A stretch of 64,000 nt of DNA. Source: Opitutaceae bacterium TAV5. Lineage in GTDB: Bacteria; Verrucomicrobiota; Verrucomicrobiia; Opitutales; Opitutaceae. Shown in pieces: positions 1 to 9,091 of the stretch (the first letter of the stretch is position 1; each line of letters begins with the position of its first letter). The position numbers were made by a program, and so were the translations under genes. The stretch lies in NCBI GenBank assembly GCA_000242935.3, contig CP007053.1:3271001-3335000 (forward strand), given 5' to 3'. The notes beneath the pieces were generated by a model, which worked only from the letters and a program-made list of their open reading frames with translations, searched no databases and was not told the origin of the DNA.

Positions 1-213
1 GTCGATCGTATGGAGGAAGCGGTAACCCTCGAGGGATTCGACGACGGGGAATTTCCACGCGACGAATCCGGCAAGGAGGGCGGGCATGAGGAAGCCGATC
101 GCGGCGACGAGCCTGGCCGGACGCGCGGGGAGCCGGAGGACGCTGATCAGGATGGCCGCAAGGAGCGGCAGCAGGATCGACAGGAGAAGCGGATCGAACG
201 GGAAGGGAGACAT
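1..213 (-). CDS. nuoM: NADH-quinone oxidoreductase subunit M, N-terminal fragment
   Basis: The first 71 codons of a membrane protein that runs off the left edge. It starts MSPFPFDPLLLSILLPLLAA, and two hydrophobic stretches (about residues 8-25 and 36-52) are visible, as expected for the start of an antiporter-like complex I subunit. Placement after nuoL on the same strand matches the usual L-M-N order. In complex I this subunit is one of the proton-pumping membrane arm proteins. Too little sequence is present to see the conserved lysine and glutamate residues, so the call rests mainly on context. Confidence 0.75.
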   Translation of the reverse strand, partial: MSPFPFDPLLLSILLPLLAAILISVLRLPARPARLVAAIGFLMPALLAGFVAWKFPVVESLEGYRFLHTID

Positions 214-218
214 CGAAG

Positions 219-340
219 AAAATTAAGAATTAATAATTAAAAATTAAGAATGAAGGAGGCGGGGGATGCGTGGAAATTAAGAACGGGATGGCGGAACGTG
301 GACCGGGGAATTATTAATTATTAATTGTTAATTAATTAGC
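219..340. repeat. AT-rich palindromic repeat in the nuoL-nuoM spacer
   Basis: The left arm (219-252) is built of the word AATTAAGAATTAATAATTAA and the right arm (308-340) of its complement (AATTATTAATTATTAATTG). The arms flank a GC-rich centre. The element is far more AT-rich than its surroundings, and its right arm supplies the stop codon and last codons of nuoL (AAN-stop). Function unknown; it could fold as a hairpin in the operon mRNA. Confidence 0.75.
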
Positions 341-2236
341 TGCCAAGGCCCAGAGCAGGCCGGCGCCGATGAGGAACCAGTAAACGTAGGCGTGGAGGCT
401 GCCGGTGTGGAGGGCGCGGGCGGCGAGGCCGAAAAGACCGGTCACACCGGCAAGGCCCCGGACGGCGAGGCCGGAAAGGAGGAGCATCTCGGCACCGTTG
501 AGAAGCAGGGCGAAGCGCTGCTGGACCTTTCCAACGTAATAATTGTAAACGCCGTCGAAGGAATTTTTGAGCGCGGCGAGGAGCGTGAAGACAGGGCGGG
601 CGTTTTTCTCGAGGCTGTCGGTCGGCGCACTCTTGTAGAAGGCGAGCGCGAGGCCGGCGCCGAGAACGAGGATGGCGACACTCATGAGGATGACGCTGGC
701 GCCGTGCGCGTGGGGAATCTGCGACCAGACGCCGTCGAAGTGGCTGCCGTAAACGAGGGAACCGAGGCTGCCGGTCGTCCAGCCGCCGGCGACGGAGAGG
801 AGGGCGAGGACAGCGAGCGGGATGATCATCGAGGGGCCGCTTTCGTGCGCGTGTTCGGACGCGTGGCTGCGCGTGGAGCCGAGGAAAACGAGCTTCCACA
901 TGCGGACCATGTAGAAGGCGGTGAGCACGGCGGTGACGAGGAGGATGAGGAAGACGGGCTGGCTCTTTTCCTGGGCGAGGTGAAGGATGGCGTCCTTGGA
1001 GTAAAAGCCCGAGATGAAGGGGAGGCCGGAGATGGCGAGGACGCCGATCGTGAACGTGATGAACGTCACGGGCATCTTTTTCGCGAGGCCGCCCATTTTG
1101 AAGATGTCCTGCTCGTGATGGCAGCCGTGGATGACGGAGCCGGAGCCGAGGAACATGAGGGCCTTGAAAAAGGCGTGCGTGGTGAGGTGGAACATCGCGG
1201 CGCCGAGGCCGGCGAGGAGCACGGTCTGGCCGGCCGGCGCTTCGGGGTCGATGATGCGGCCGAGGCCGAAGGCGGCGACCATGTAGCCGAGCTGCGAGAG
1301 CGTGGAGTAGGCGAGCACCTTCTTGATGTCGCGCTGGGTGATGGCGCACAGGGCGGCGTAGAGCGCGGTGGCGGTGCCGATCCACATGACGACATCGAGC
1401 GCGTCGGGCGCGGCGGCGAAGAGGGGTTCGATGCGGCAGAGCATGTAGATGCCGGCCGCGACCATGGTCGCCGCGTGGATGAGCGCGGAGACGGGCGTGG
1501 GGCCTTCCATGGCGTCGGGGAGCCAGATGTGGAGCGGCATTTGCGCGGATTTGCCGATGGCGCCACAGAAGAGGAGCATCGGGATAAAGGCGGCCACGGC
1601 GGCGCCGCCGTTGGCGAGGGCGGCGAGTTGCGAAAGGTTGACGGTGCCGAACACCGCGTGGCAGGCGATGATGCCGAGCAGGAAGCCGAAGTCGCCGACG
1701 CGGTTGGTGACGAAGGCTTTTTTCGCGGCGTCGGCGGCGCTCTGCTTGTCGCAGAAATGGTTGATGAGCAGCCAGGAGCTGAAACCGACGAGCTCCCAGA
1801 AGATGAAAATCATGAACAGGTTGTCGGCGAGGACGATGCCGATCATCGAGAACATGAAGATGGAGAGCCCGCCGAAGTAGCGGGCCTTGGCTCCGTCGTC
1901 GCTCATGTAGCCGAGCGAGAAGACGTGAACGCAGACGCCGACGATGCCGACGATGGAGAGCATGAGCGCGGCGAGGTCGTCGAACCGGAAGCCGAGCGAG
2001 AGGGTGAAATCACCAAGCCGGAGCCATTCGACGGAGGCGGGTTCCGTGATGCGCACGCCGCTGAAAGCGAGGGTGAGGGCGCCGACGACGATGGCCACGG
2101 AGACGAGCGTGGAAAAGAGCGCGGCGATGTTGCCCTGACGGCGGAGGAAGAGGGCGATGAGCGCGGCCGCTGCCAGCGGGAGAAGAAGGACGAGGAGCGC
2201 GAGCTGGATGGGAGAAGTGCCGAATGGGAGTGGCAT
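332..2236 (-). CDS. nuoL: NADH-quinone oxidoreductase subunit L
   Basis: A 634-aa polytopic membrane protein of the antiporter-like NuoL/MrpA family, the distal proton-pumping subunit of the complex I membrane arm. The family core is clear around residues 230-270 (HIWLPDAMEGPTPVSALIHA, followed by MVAAGIYML). An earlier conserved stretch is FWELVGFSSWLLINHF with RVGDFGFLLGI. Length is normal for the family. It lies 76 bp after nuoK and ahead of nuoM. The start ATG gives MPLPFGTSPIQLALLVLLLP, a good first helix. The last codons fall inside the AT-rich repeat that fills the spacer. Confidence 0.97.
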   Translation of the reverse strand: MPLPFGTSPIQLALLVLLLPLAAAALIALFLRRQGNIAALFSTLVSVAIVVGALTLAFSGVRITEPASVEWLRLGDFTLSLGFRFDDLAALMLSIVGIVGVCVHVFSLGYMSDDGAKARYFGGLSIFMFSMIGIVLADNLFMIFIFWELVGFSSWLLINHFCDKQSAADAAKKAFVTNRVGDFGFLLGIIACHAVFGTVNLSQLAALANGGAAVAAFIPMLLFCGAIGKSAQMPLHIWLPDAMEGPTPVSALIHAATMVAAGIYMLCRIEPLFAAAPDALDVVMWIGTATALYAALCAITQRDIKKVLAYSTLSQLGYMVAAFGLGRIIDPEAPAGQTVLLAGLGAAMFHLTTHAFFKALMFLGSGSVIHGCHHEQDIFKMGGLAKKMPVTFITFTIGVLAISGLPFISGFYSKDAILHLAQEKSQPVFLILLVTAVLTAFYMVRMWKLVFLGSTRSHASEHAHESGPSMIIPLAVLALLSVAGGWTTGSLGSLVYGSHFDGVWSQIPHAHGASVILMSVAILVLGAGLALAFYKSAPTDSLEKNARPVFTLLAALKNSFDGVYNYYVGKVQQRFALLLNGAEMLLLSGLAVRGLAGVTGLFGLAARALHTGSLHAYVYWFLIGAGLLWALAAN

Positions 2237-2239
2237 GAC

Positions 2240-2280
2240 GGAAAAAGCTGAGAGGCTGAAAAGCTGAAAACTGAAAGGGT
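2240..2280. repeat. GCTGAAAA-word repeat in the nuoK-nuoL spacer
   Basis: A run of degenerate 9-10 bp words (AGCTGAGAGGCTGAAAAGCTG, then AAAACTGAAAGG) fills most of the 76-bp spacer. It uses the same word as the better formed palindrome at 3174-3341 but shows only one clear arm here, so it may be a decayed or half copy. Confidence 0.5.
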
Positions 2281-2312
2281 GGCGTGTGCGGGGGGAGGGA
2301 GGGGACGGGCGG

Positions 2313-2618
2313 TCAGTTTTTCAGGGCGTTGAGTTTGGTGACGTCGATGGTGTGGCGCTGGCGGAAGAGGGCGACGATGATGGCGAGGCCGACCGCCACT
2401 TCGGCGGCGGCGACCGTGAGGATGAAGAACACAAAAATGTTGCCGCTCATCGTGCCGTTGTAGCGGGAGAAGGCCACGAGCGCGATCGTGGCGGCCACGA
2501 GCATGAGTTCGAGGCACATGTAGATCACGAGCGTGTTCTTGCGGACGAGGACGCCGAGGAAGCCGACCGCGAAAAGGGCGGCGCTGAGATACAGGTATTC
2601 GTTGAGTCCGATGGTCAT
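2313..2618 (-). CDS. nuoK: NADH-quinone oxidoreductase subunit K
   Basis: A 101-aa protein with three predicted membrane helices, the standard size of NuoK, a small proton-channel subunit of complex I. The motif [20 protein letters not shown] in the second helix contains the conserved buried glutamate. The third helix follows with [22 protein letters not shown], carrying the second glutamate. Its start codon overlaps the nuoJ stop by 4 bp (ATGA), which implies translational coupling. Identification is secure from size, motifs and operon position. Confidence 0.97.
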   Translation of the reverse strand: MTIGLNEYLYLSAALFAVGFLGVLVRKNTLVIYMCLELMLVAATIALVAFSRYNGTMSGNIFVFFILTVAAAEVAVGLAIIVALFRQRHTIDVTKLNALKN

Positions 2619-3169
2619 TTGATGGCCTCCGTGAGCGGGTCGGTCGAGGCGGCGGCAGCGGCGCTGTCAGCCGGTTCCCCGGTGAATTTCTTGCTGATGA
2701 CGATCACGCCGAGCATGGCGATGAGGAGAAGGAATCCCACGATCTGCACCGGCAGGAGGTAGGTGGTGAAAAGTTCCTGTCCGTAGATGCGGAGAACGGA
2801 GCCGGGACTGGCGGCGGGGGCGACGGTGTCGAAAGAGCCATAGAGAGCAATGGAGGCCAGCCCGATGAGGAGCAGGCCGGCGGCGAGGGTGCCGGAGACG
2901 AGCGTGCCCCTGCTGAAGCGCTGGCGGTCGCCGCCGGCGGCATCGGTGAGCATGACGATGAAAAGAAACAGCGCCACGACCGCGCCCGCGTACACGAAGA
3001 TGAGCAGCACCGCCAGGAGGAAGGCTTCGAGCAGGACAAAGATGCCGGCGAGGCTCACGAGGACGCCCAGCAGGCAGAGGGCCGAGGTGACGGTGTTTTT
3101 GTTGAACACCACGCCGAGGCCACAGGCCAGGGCCAGCACGGAGAAAACGTAGAAGAAGATGTCGGACAT
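2615..3169 (-). CDS. nuoJ: NADH-quinone oxidoreductase subunit J
   Basis: A 184-aa membrane protein with about five helices, the usual NuoJ size. The central stretch [22 protein letters not shown] is typical of the third NuoJ helix, whose pi-bulge moves during turnover in known structures. The C-terminal tail ([21 protein letters not shown]) is soluble and low in complexity. The gene overlaps nuoK by 4 bp and is separated from nuoI by 170 bp filled with a palindromic repeat, a long gap for this operon. Confidence 0.96.
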   Translation of the reverse strand: MSDIFFYVFSVLALACGLGVVFNKNTVTSALCLLGVLVSLAGIFVLLEAFLLAVLLIFVYAGAVVALFLFIVMLTDAAGGDRQRFSRGTLVSGTLAAGLLLIGLASIALYGSFDTVAPAASPGSVLRIYGQELFTTYLLPVQIVGFLLLIAMLGVIVISKKFTGEPADSAAAAASTDPLTEAIK

Positions 3170-3173
3170 GAGT

Positions 3174-3341
3174 GTGGAAAAGCTGAAAAGCTGAAAATCT
3201 GAAAAGCTGAAACGGGAGGGTGCCGGGTGGAGGGAATGTGGTGAAAATGAATGAATCAGTGCCGGTGGAGGAAAACGCCGTATGGGCTGTCGGCTGGTAA
3301 TCCGGTTTCAGTTTTCAGCATTTCAGCGTTTCAGTTTTTTT
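3174..3341. repeat. Palindromic word repeat in the nuoI-nuoJ spacer
   Basis: The left arm (3174-3215) consists of four near-copies of AAAGCTGAAA. The right arm (3302-3341) consists of the complement (TTTCAGTTTTCAGCATTTCAG). The arms flank about 85 bp of ordinary sequence. The right arm touches the nuoI stop codon. It could form a long imperfect hairpin in the transcript. Confidence 0.75.
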
Positions 3342-3888
3342 AGTGGTGACCTCCGTGGGCGGCGGCGTCCTCGGCGGCTTTTTTCTTGTCCCACTTGAAG
3401 TGCTCGTCGGGGAGGGTGCCGCCCATCTCGTAGAGTTTCTGTTTGTTGTTCACGAGCTCCTCGCGGGTGTAGCCGGTAAGGGTGTACTGGTTTTGCAGCC
3501 AGATCGCTTCCTCGGGGCAGACTTCCTGGCAGAGGCCGCAGTAAATGCAGCGGAGCATGTCGATCTCGAATTCCTGCGGGCGTTTCTCGACGTGCGCGTC
3601 GGGATCGTCGGCGGGAATCTCGCCGGGCGTGATCCGGATGGCCTTGGGCGGGCAGACGAATTCACAAAGCTGGCAGGAGACGCATTTCTCGCGTCCGTGC
3701 GGATCGTAAACCAGCGTGGGCGCGCCCCGGTAGCCGGGAGGGATCTCGGGGCGCTGTTCGGGATACTCGAGCGTCAGGGGCTTCGCGACCATGTGCTTGA
3801 GCGTGGTTTTCAGCCCGCCGACGATTTGCGGGATGTAGGTGCGCTCGAGCAGCGTGAGCGGTTTTCGTTCTACCTGGATGACGGACAT
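3340..3888 (-). CDS. nuoI: NADH-quinone oxidoreductase subunit I (2x[4Fe-4S])
   Basis: A 182-aa ferredoxin-like subunit that carries electrons through clusters N6a and N6b towards NuoB. Two complete [4Fe-4S] motifs are visible: CVSCQLCEFVCP (Cys 69, 72, 75, 79) and CIYCGLCQEVCP (Cys 114, 117, 120, 124). The start ATG at 3888 gives MSVIQVERKPLTLLERTYIP. Longer open frames upstream overlap nuoH and were not used. The C-terminus ends in a histidine-rich GGHH. It sits 38 bp after nuoH. Confidence 0.97.
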   Translation of the reverse strand: MSVIQVERKPLTLLERTYIPQIVGGLKTTLKHMVAKPLTLEYPEQRPEIPPGYRGAPTLVYDPHGREKCVSCQLCEFVCPPKAIRITPGEIPADDPDAHVEKRPQEFEIDMLRCIYCGLCQEVCPEEAIWLQNQYTLTGYTREELVNNKQKLYEMGGTLPDEHFKWDKKKAAEDAAAHGGHH

Positions 3889-3926
3889 GGCGGAGAAGGT
3901 GGCGGACGGTTGTCGAGCGTTGGCGG

Positions 3927-5108
3927 TTAGTGGATGAAGGCAATCCCGAGCGTGTAGGCGACGAGATTGGCGATGGCCAGCGGGAGGAGTTTTCTCCAGC
4001 CGATGTTCATGACCTGGTCGTAGCGGAAGCGCGGGAGCGTCCAGCGCACCCACATGAAGAAGAAAATCATGCCGAGCACCTTGCCGACAAAGATGACGAT
4101 GCCGAGGAGGCCGGTGAGCAGCGGGATGTCGGCGATGTGCAGCCAGGTGGCGAGGTCGGCGAGGCTCATGACCCAGGGCAGCGGATTCCAGCCTCCGAAG
4201 AACAGGAGCACGAAGACCGCCGAGCCGACGAGCATGTGGCAGTACTCGGCCACGTAGAAAAGCGACCATTTGTAGGCGCCGTATTCGGAGGCGAAGCTGT
4301 TCACGAGGTCGGCTTCGGATTCGATGGTGTCGAAGGGCTGGCGGTTGGTTTCGGCAAAGAGGGCGACGAGAAAGATCAGCGCCGAGACAGGCATGATGAA
4401 GATGAACCAGGCGCCGCCCCAGAAGCCGGGTTGCGTCTGGAACTGCACGGCGCGGAAGAGGCTGAGCGAACCGGCGAAGCCTTCGGCGGATTCGCCGGCG
4501 AGGGGGCCGTTGATCCAGAGGAATACCGGCAGGACGCTGAGCGTCATCGAGAGTTCGTAGGAGATGAGCTGGGCCGAGGCGCGGACGCCGCCGAGGAAGG
4601 AGTATTTGGAGTGGGAGGCCCAGCCGGCGAGGATCTGCGAGTAGACGGCGAGCGAGGAGACGGCGAACACGGCGAGGAGGCCGACATCGACATTGGCGAG
4701 GACGAGCGGGACAAGGTCGCCGGCGGCGTTGATGTACGCGCCGAAGGGGACGACGGTGATGGTGCACAGGGCGGGCACCATGGCCACGATGGGCGCGGCG
4801 ATGAAATACGCTTTCTCGACGAAGCGGGGAACGGGGTCTTCCTTGAAGAGGAACTTGCCGCCGTCGGCCATGAGCTGCATGACGCCGAAGCGTTGGAGGA
4901 GCGGGCCGAGGACCGGTATCCAGGAGAGCAGCGGCGTGCTGGTGCGGTTGGGTCCGGGGCGGTCCTGGATCCACGCGGCGATCTTGCGCTCGGCCATCGA
5001 ACAGGCGGCGGCCACGGGGAACATGACCAGGATCACGGCACCGCCCTGGATGACGAGGCGGAGGAGTAGCGGGAGGTTGAAGTAGAAGTCGGCGAGAGCG
5101 GCGAACAT
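3927..5108 (-). CDS. nuoH: NADH-quinone oxidoreductase subunit H
   Basis: A 393-aa membrane protein with about eight to nine helices, the subunit that forms the quinone chamber with NuoB and NuoD. Conserved family stretches are present: AERKIAAWIQDRPGPNR near residue 40, FAETNRQPFD around residue 260, and SEYGAYKWSLFYVAEY just after it. The start ATG at 5108 gives MFAALADFYFNLPLLLRLVI. The frame stays open well upstream, but that part is not NuoH-like and overlaps nuoG. Length is slightly above the bacterial average. Confidence 0.97.
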   Translation of the reverse strand: MFAALADFYFNLPLLLRLVIQGGAVILVMFPVAAACSMAERKIAAWIQDRPGPNRTSTPLLSWIPVLGPLLQRFGVMQLMADGGKFLFKEDPVPRFVEKAYFIAAPIVAMVPALCTITVVPFGAYINAAGDLVPLVLANVDVGLLAVFAVSSLAVYSQILAGWASHSKYSFLGGVRASAQLISYELSMTLSVLPVFLWINGPLAGESAEGFAGSLSLFRAVQFQTQPGFWGGAWFIFIMPVSALIFLVALFAETNRQPFDTIESEADLVNSFASEYGAYKWSLFYVAEYCHMLVGSAVFVLLFFGGWNPLPWVMSLADLATWLHIADIPLLTGLLGIVIFVGKVLGMIFFFMWVRWTLPRFRYDQVMNIGWRKLLPLAIANLVAYTLGIAFIH

Positions 5109-5110
5109 GA

Positions 5111-5145
5111 GGAAATGCGGATTGCGGAATGCGAAGTGCGGATGA
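5111..5145. repeat. ATGCGGAN-word repeat upstream of nuoH
   Basis: Degenerate words GAAATGCGGATTGCGGAATG and CGAAGTGCGGATG lie in the nuoG-nuoH spacer just ahead of the nuoH start. The same word family recurs in the nuoE-nuoF spacer (8460-8480) and the nuoB-nuoC spacer (11069-11100). No clear complementary arm is visible here. Confidence 0.5.
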
Positions 5146-5166
5146 AGAGCGCGGGTCCGGTCTTCG

Positions 5167-6981
5167 TCAGGTGGTCGCAGGCTTGTAGTGGAGGGAAGCG
5201 CCTTCCGGGAAGGGCAGCGCGGACCACGGTGCGGCATCGAGGACGAGGCCGGTGTCGGGGAGGGCGGAGCGGGCGAGGCCGGCGAGCGCCGGGACTTCGG
5301 CAGCGAGCGATTCCCGGACGGCGGCGAGGGTCGGCGCGAGCGGGGCCGGAGCGGAGGAGGGAAACCGGGTGACGCCTGCGGTATCACCGGAAGCGGGCGG
5401 GACGCCCGCGCCACTTGGGCTGACGGCGGCGAGGAGTTTTGTCAGGACGAGGAGATCGTCGTGCGCGCCGGCGAGGCCGGGGACGGCCTTGGCGAACGCC
5501 TGCAGGCGGAACTGCTGGTTGATGAAGCTGCCGGCTTTTTCGAAGACGGTGAGCGTGGGGAGCACGACTTTGGCGGCGGCGCTGGTGGCGTTGGCGTGCG
5601 TGCCGAGATAGATGATCGCGACCTTGCCGAGCTGGTCGGCGGTGAGGCCGGCGGTCGTCAGGTCTTCGTTGATGACGAGCAGGGTCTTGACCTTGCCGGC
5701 GTCGATGTCGGCGGCGAGGGACGCGAGCTTCGGCGCCGGGAGCGTGGCGGCGAGGCCGGTGACGAGCGCGCCGCGGGTGTTGGGCGCGCGGTCGGCGGAG
5801 AGGAGGATGCCGTCGCCTTCGCCGAGGTGGGCGGGGAGGTGGACGGGAGCGTTGCCGAGGGCGGCGGAGAGTTTTTTCGCGAGGTACTGTTCCTCGACGC
5901 TGCTGCGGGTGGAGGCGACGAGGGCGAGGCCGTGGCACGGGCTTCCAGCCCGTGGGTTTGAGGAGGAGGCGACGCCTGCGGCGTCGTCACACGGGCTGGA
6001 AGCCCGTGCCACGAGGCCGGCGGCCTGCGCGACCAGATCGTCGAGCGGGGTGGAGGACGAGAGGCGGTTTTCGGCGGCGACCTGCTTGTAGAGGAGGCGG
6101 CCGCTGTCGGTCATCCAGGTGTCGTTGACGGCGTCGTTGCGGCGCGGGGTGATGCGGTAGATGACGCCCTCGCGCGACCAGACCACGGTGTTGGCGCCGA
6201 CGCTGCTTTCGGTGTCGATGCTGTTGGTCTGCTTCAGGAACCAGACGCGCATCTTGAACCGGAAATCGGTCGAGGTGAGCGCGCCGACGGGGCAGATGTC
6301 CACCGTGTTGAGCGAGTAGTTGTTGGCGAGTTCGCGGCCGGGGTAGCAGGTGAGCGTGGAGTAGCTGCCGCGGTCAACGAAGCCGAGGACGTCGTCCCTG
6401 GCGATTTCCTTGCTGAAGCGGACGCAGCGTGAGCAGAGGATGCAGCGTTCGTCGTCGAGCGTGACGCGGGGCCCGAGGCGGGTGCGCTTGGGTTTGACGT
6501 TTTTCTCTTCGATGAAGCGCGAGTAGCCGCGGCCGTAGCCGGTGGCCTGCTCCTGGAGTTTGCACTCGCCGGCCTGGTCGCAGATGGGGCAATCGAGCGG
6601 ATGATTGATGAGGAGGAACTCCATGACCCCTTCGCGGGCATCGCGCACCATCTGAGTGGTCGTGCGGATGTGGAGACCGGGGATGGCGTTGGTTCCGCAG
6701 CCGATCTGGGGGCGGGGCATCCAGTTGATTTTCTGCTTGCCGGTGGCAGGGTCGATGACGGGGGTTTTGGTCGCGGGATCGACCGCGGGAAGGCCCATCT
6801 CGATGAGGCACATGCGGCAGTTGCCGACCACGGAGAGCTTGGGGTGGTAGCAGTAGTGGGGCACGTCCACGCCGACGAGGCGGGCAGCCTCGATCACGTT
6901 GGTACCCTTGGGTACGGCAACTTCCTTGCCGTCGATGTTGACGGTGATGAGGTCGGGTTTGGCGGGCGCGGCGGCGGTCAT
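5167..6981 (-). CDS. nuoG: NADH-quinone oxidoreductase subunit G
   Basis: A 604-aa peripheral-arm subunit carrying several Fe-S clusters. The N-terminal part has the 2Fe-2S ligands (HYCYHPKLSVVGNCRMC), the HPLDCPICDQAGECKLQ motif for N3, and CILCSRCVRF with DICPVGAL for N4. The molybdopterin-like C-terminal domain is shorter than in most family members. ATG 6981 (MTAAAPAKPD) is preferred over GTG 7008, which lies inside a palindromic spacer repeat. Two segments look like translated repeats: residues about 323-350 (VARASSPCDDAAG and following) and about 522-537 (GAGVPPASGDTAGVT). Both fall in the non-catalytic C-terminal half, where insertions could be tolerated. Confidence 0.95.
   Translation of the reverse strand: MTAAAPAKPDLITVNIDGKEVAVPKGTNVIEAARLVGVDVPHYCYHPKLSVVGNCRMCLIEMGLPAVDPATKTPVIDPATGKQKINWMPRPQIGCGTNAIPGLHIRTTTQMVRDAREGVMEFLLINHPLDCPICDQAGECKLQEQATGYGRGYSRFIEEKNVKPKRTRLGPRVTLDDERCILCSRCVRFSKEIARDDVLGFVDRGSYSTLTCYPGRELANNYSLNTVDICPVGALTSTDFRFKMRVWFLKQTNSIDTESSVGANTVVWSREGVIYRITPRRNDAVNDTWMTDSGRLLYKQVAAENRLSSSTPLDDLVAQAAGLVARASSPCDDAAGVASSSNPRAGSPCHGLALVASTRSSVEEQYLAKKLSAALGNAPVHLPAHLGEGDGILLSADRAPNTRGALVTGLAATLPAPKLASLAADIDAGKVKTLLVINEDLTTAGLTADQLGKVAIIYLGTHANATSAAAKVVLPTLTVFEKAGSFINQQFRLQAFAKAVPGLAGAHDDLLVLTKLLAAVSPSGAGVPPASGDTAGVTRFPSSAPAPLAPTLAAVRESLAAEVPALAGLARSALPDTGLVLDAAPWSALPFPEGASLHYKPATT
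5371..5414. repeat. Interspersed GC palindrome inside nuoG
   Basis: Contains GCGGGCGGGACGCCCGCG followed by CCAC, preceded by GTGACGCCTGCGGTATCACC. It is read in frame on the minus strand as GAGVPPASGDTAGVT. Near-identical cores occur at 17149-17168 (start of a CBM9 gene) and 44350-44373 (intergenic), so this is a dispersed element rather than native nuoG sequence. Confidence 0.75.
5932..6012. repeat. 81-bp palindromic element inside nuoG
   Basis: The left arm is GTGGCACGGGCTTCCAGCCC plus GTG (5932-5954) and the right arm is its near-perfect complement (5988-6012). The centre is about 33 bp and includes GACGCCTGCGGCGTCGTC. The length of 81 bp is a multiple of three, and the element is translated without a stop. 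Each arm is itself partly self-complementary. Confidence 0.85.
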
Positions 6982-7000
6982 TGCTGGAAAATCGGATTTT

Positions 7001-7100
7001 TTAACCACTGATGCACACTAATGGACACTGATGAAAGGATGGCGTGCGGCGTGGTGATGGCGGTTTGAATCAGTGGAAATTAGTGTCTGTTAGTGGTTTT
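7001..7100. repeat. Palindromic word repeat in the nuoF-nuoG spacer
   Basis: The left arm AACCACTGATGCACACTAAT then GGACACTGAT (7003-7032) pairs with the right arm ATCAGTGGAAATTAGTG then TCTGTTAGTGGTT (7067-7096). The arms flank 34 bp. The pattern resembles widespread repeats of the type AACCACGGAT-CACGGAT. It covers nearly all of the spacer and just touches the nuoF stop region. Confidence 0.85.
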
Positions 7101-8456
<1,356 letters not shown>

Positions 8457-8506
8457 GACTGAAAATGCGGATTGCGGATGGTGGAAGGAGGAGGCGGGCG
8501 GTGCGG

Positions 8507-8998
8507 TTACTTCTGGCGGGCGGCGGCTTCGGCCTTGATCTGCGCGGCGAGTTCGCGGGCGCGTTCGGGAGAGACGTTTTCGTGGAGCGTTTCGTCGATC
8601 ATGACGACGGGCGCGGTGCCGCAGGAAGCGAGGCACTCGACGAACTCGACCGTCACCTCGCCGTCGGGGCTCACCGCGTTGAGGTGCGTGTCGAACTCCT
8701 TCTGCATCGTCTCGCACACCTTGTAGCCGCCCATGAGCGCGCAGGAGAGCGTGCGGCACACCTTGATGTGGCGGCGTCCGATGGGTTTTCTCCGGAACAT
8801 CGGGTAAAAGGTGACCACCTCGAGGACGTGGATGCGCTCGATTCCGAGTTTGTCGGCGACCCACTCCAGCGCCTCGTCGGAGATATACCCGGCATCCTCC
8901 TGGATGAGATGCAGGAGCGGCAGCGTGGCGCTGCGCCTCACCGGATAGTGTGTAATGACTTCGTCGATACGATGGAGAGTCTCTGGCTTCAGATTCAC
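8507..8998 (-). CDS. nuoE: NADH-quinone oxidoreductase subunit E (2Fe-2S)
   Basis: A 163-aa thioredoxin-fold subunit with the N1a [2Fe-2S] cluster, partner of NuoF. The four ligand cysteines are in CRTLSC (about residues 81-86) and FVECLASCGTAPV (about 120-130). The N-terminal helical part (TLPLLHLIQEDAGYISDEAL) is typical. Size is at the family norm. It is placed between nuoD and nuoF with short spacers that carry repeat-like words. Confidence 0.97.
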   Translation of the reverse strand: MNLKPETLHRIDEVITHYPVRRSATLPLLHLIQEDAGYISDEALEWVADKLGIERIHVLEVVTFYPMFRRKPIGRRHIKVCRTLSCALMGGYKVCETMQKEFDTHLNAVSPDGEVTVEFVECLASCGTAPVVMIDETLHENVSPERARELAAQIKAEAAARQK

Positions 8999-9091
8999 GG
9001 GAAAATTTCTGTTTTCAGTCTGGTTTCAGCTTTCAGGTTTCGGCATTGGCGGAATGTCGCTTCGCTCGGCACGGCTTTTCGGCGCGCGGTG

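Noticed and set aside
392-2251. Long plus-strand open frame of 619 codons opposite nuoL
   Set aside because: It is antisense to a clear nuoL, is extremely rich in Glu, Asp, Gly and Arg, and has no family features. High-GC codon use makes such mirror frames common.
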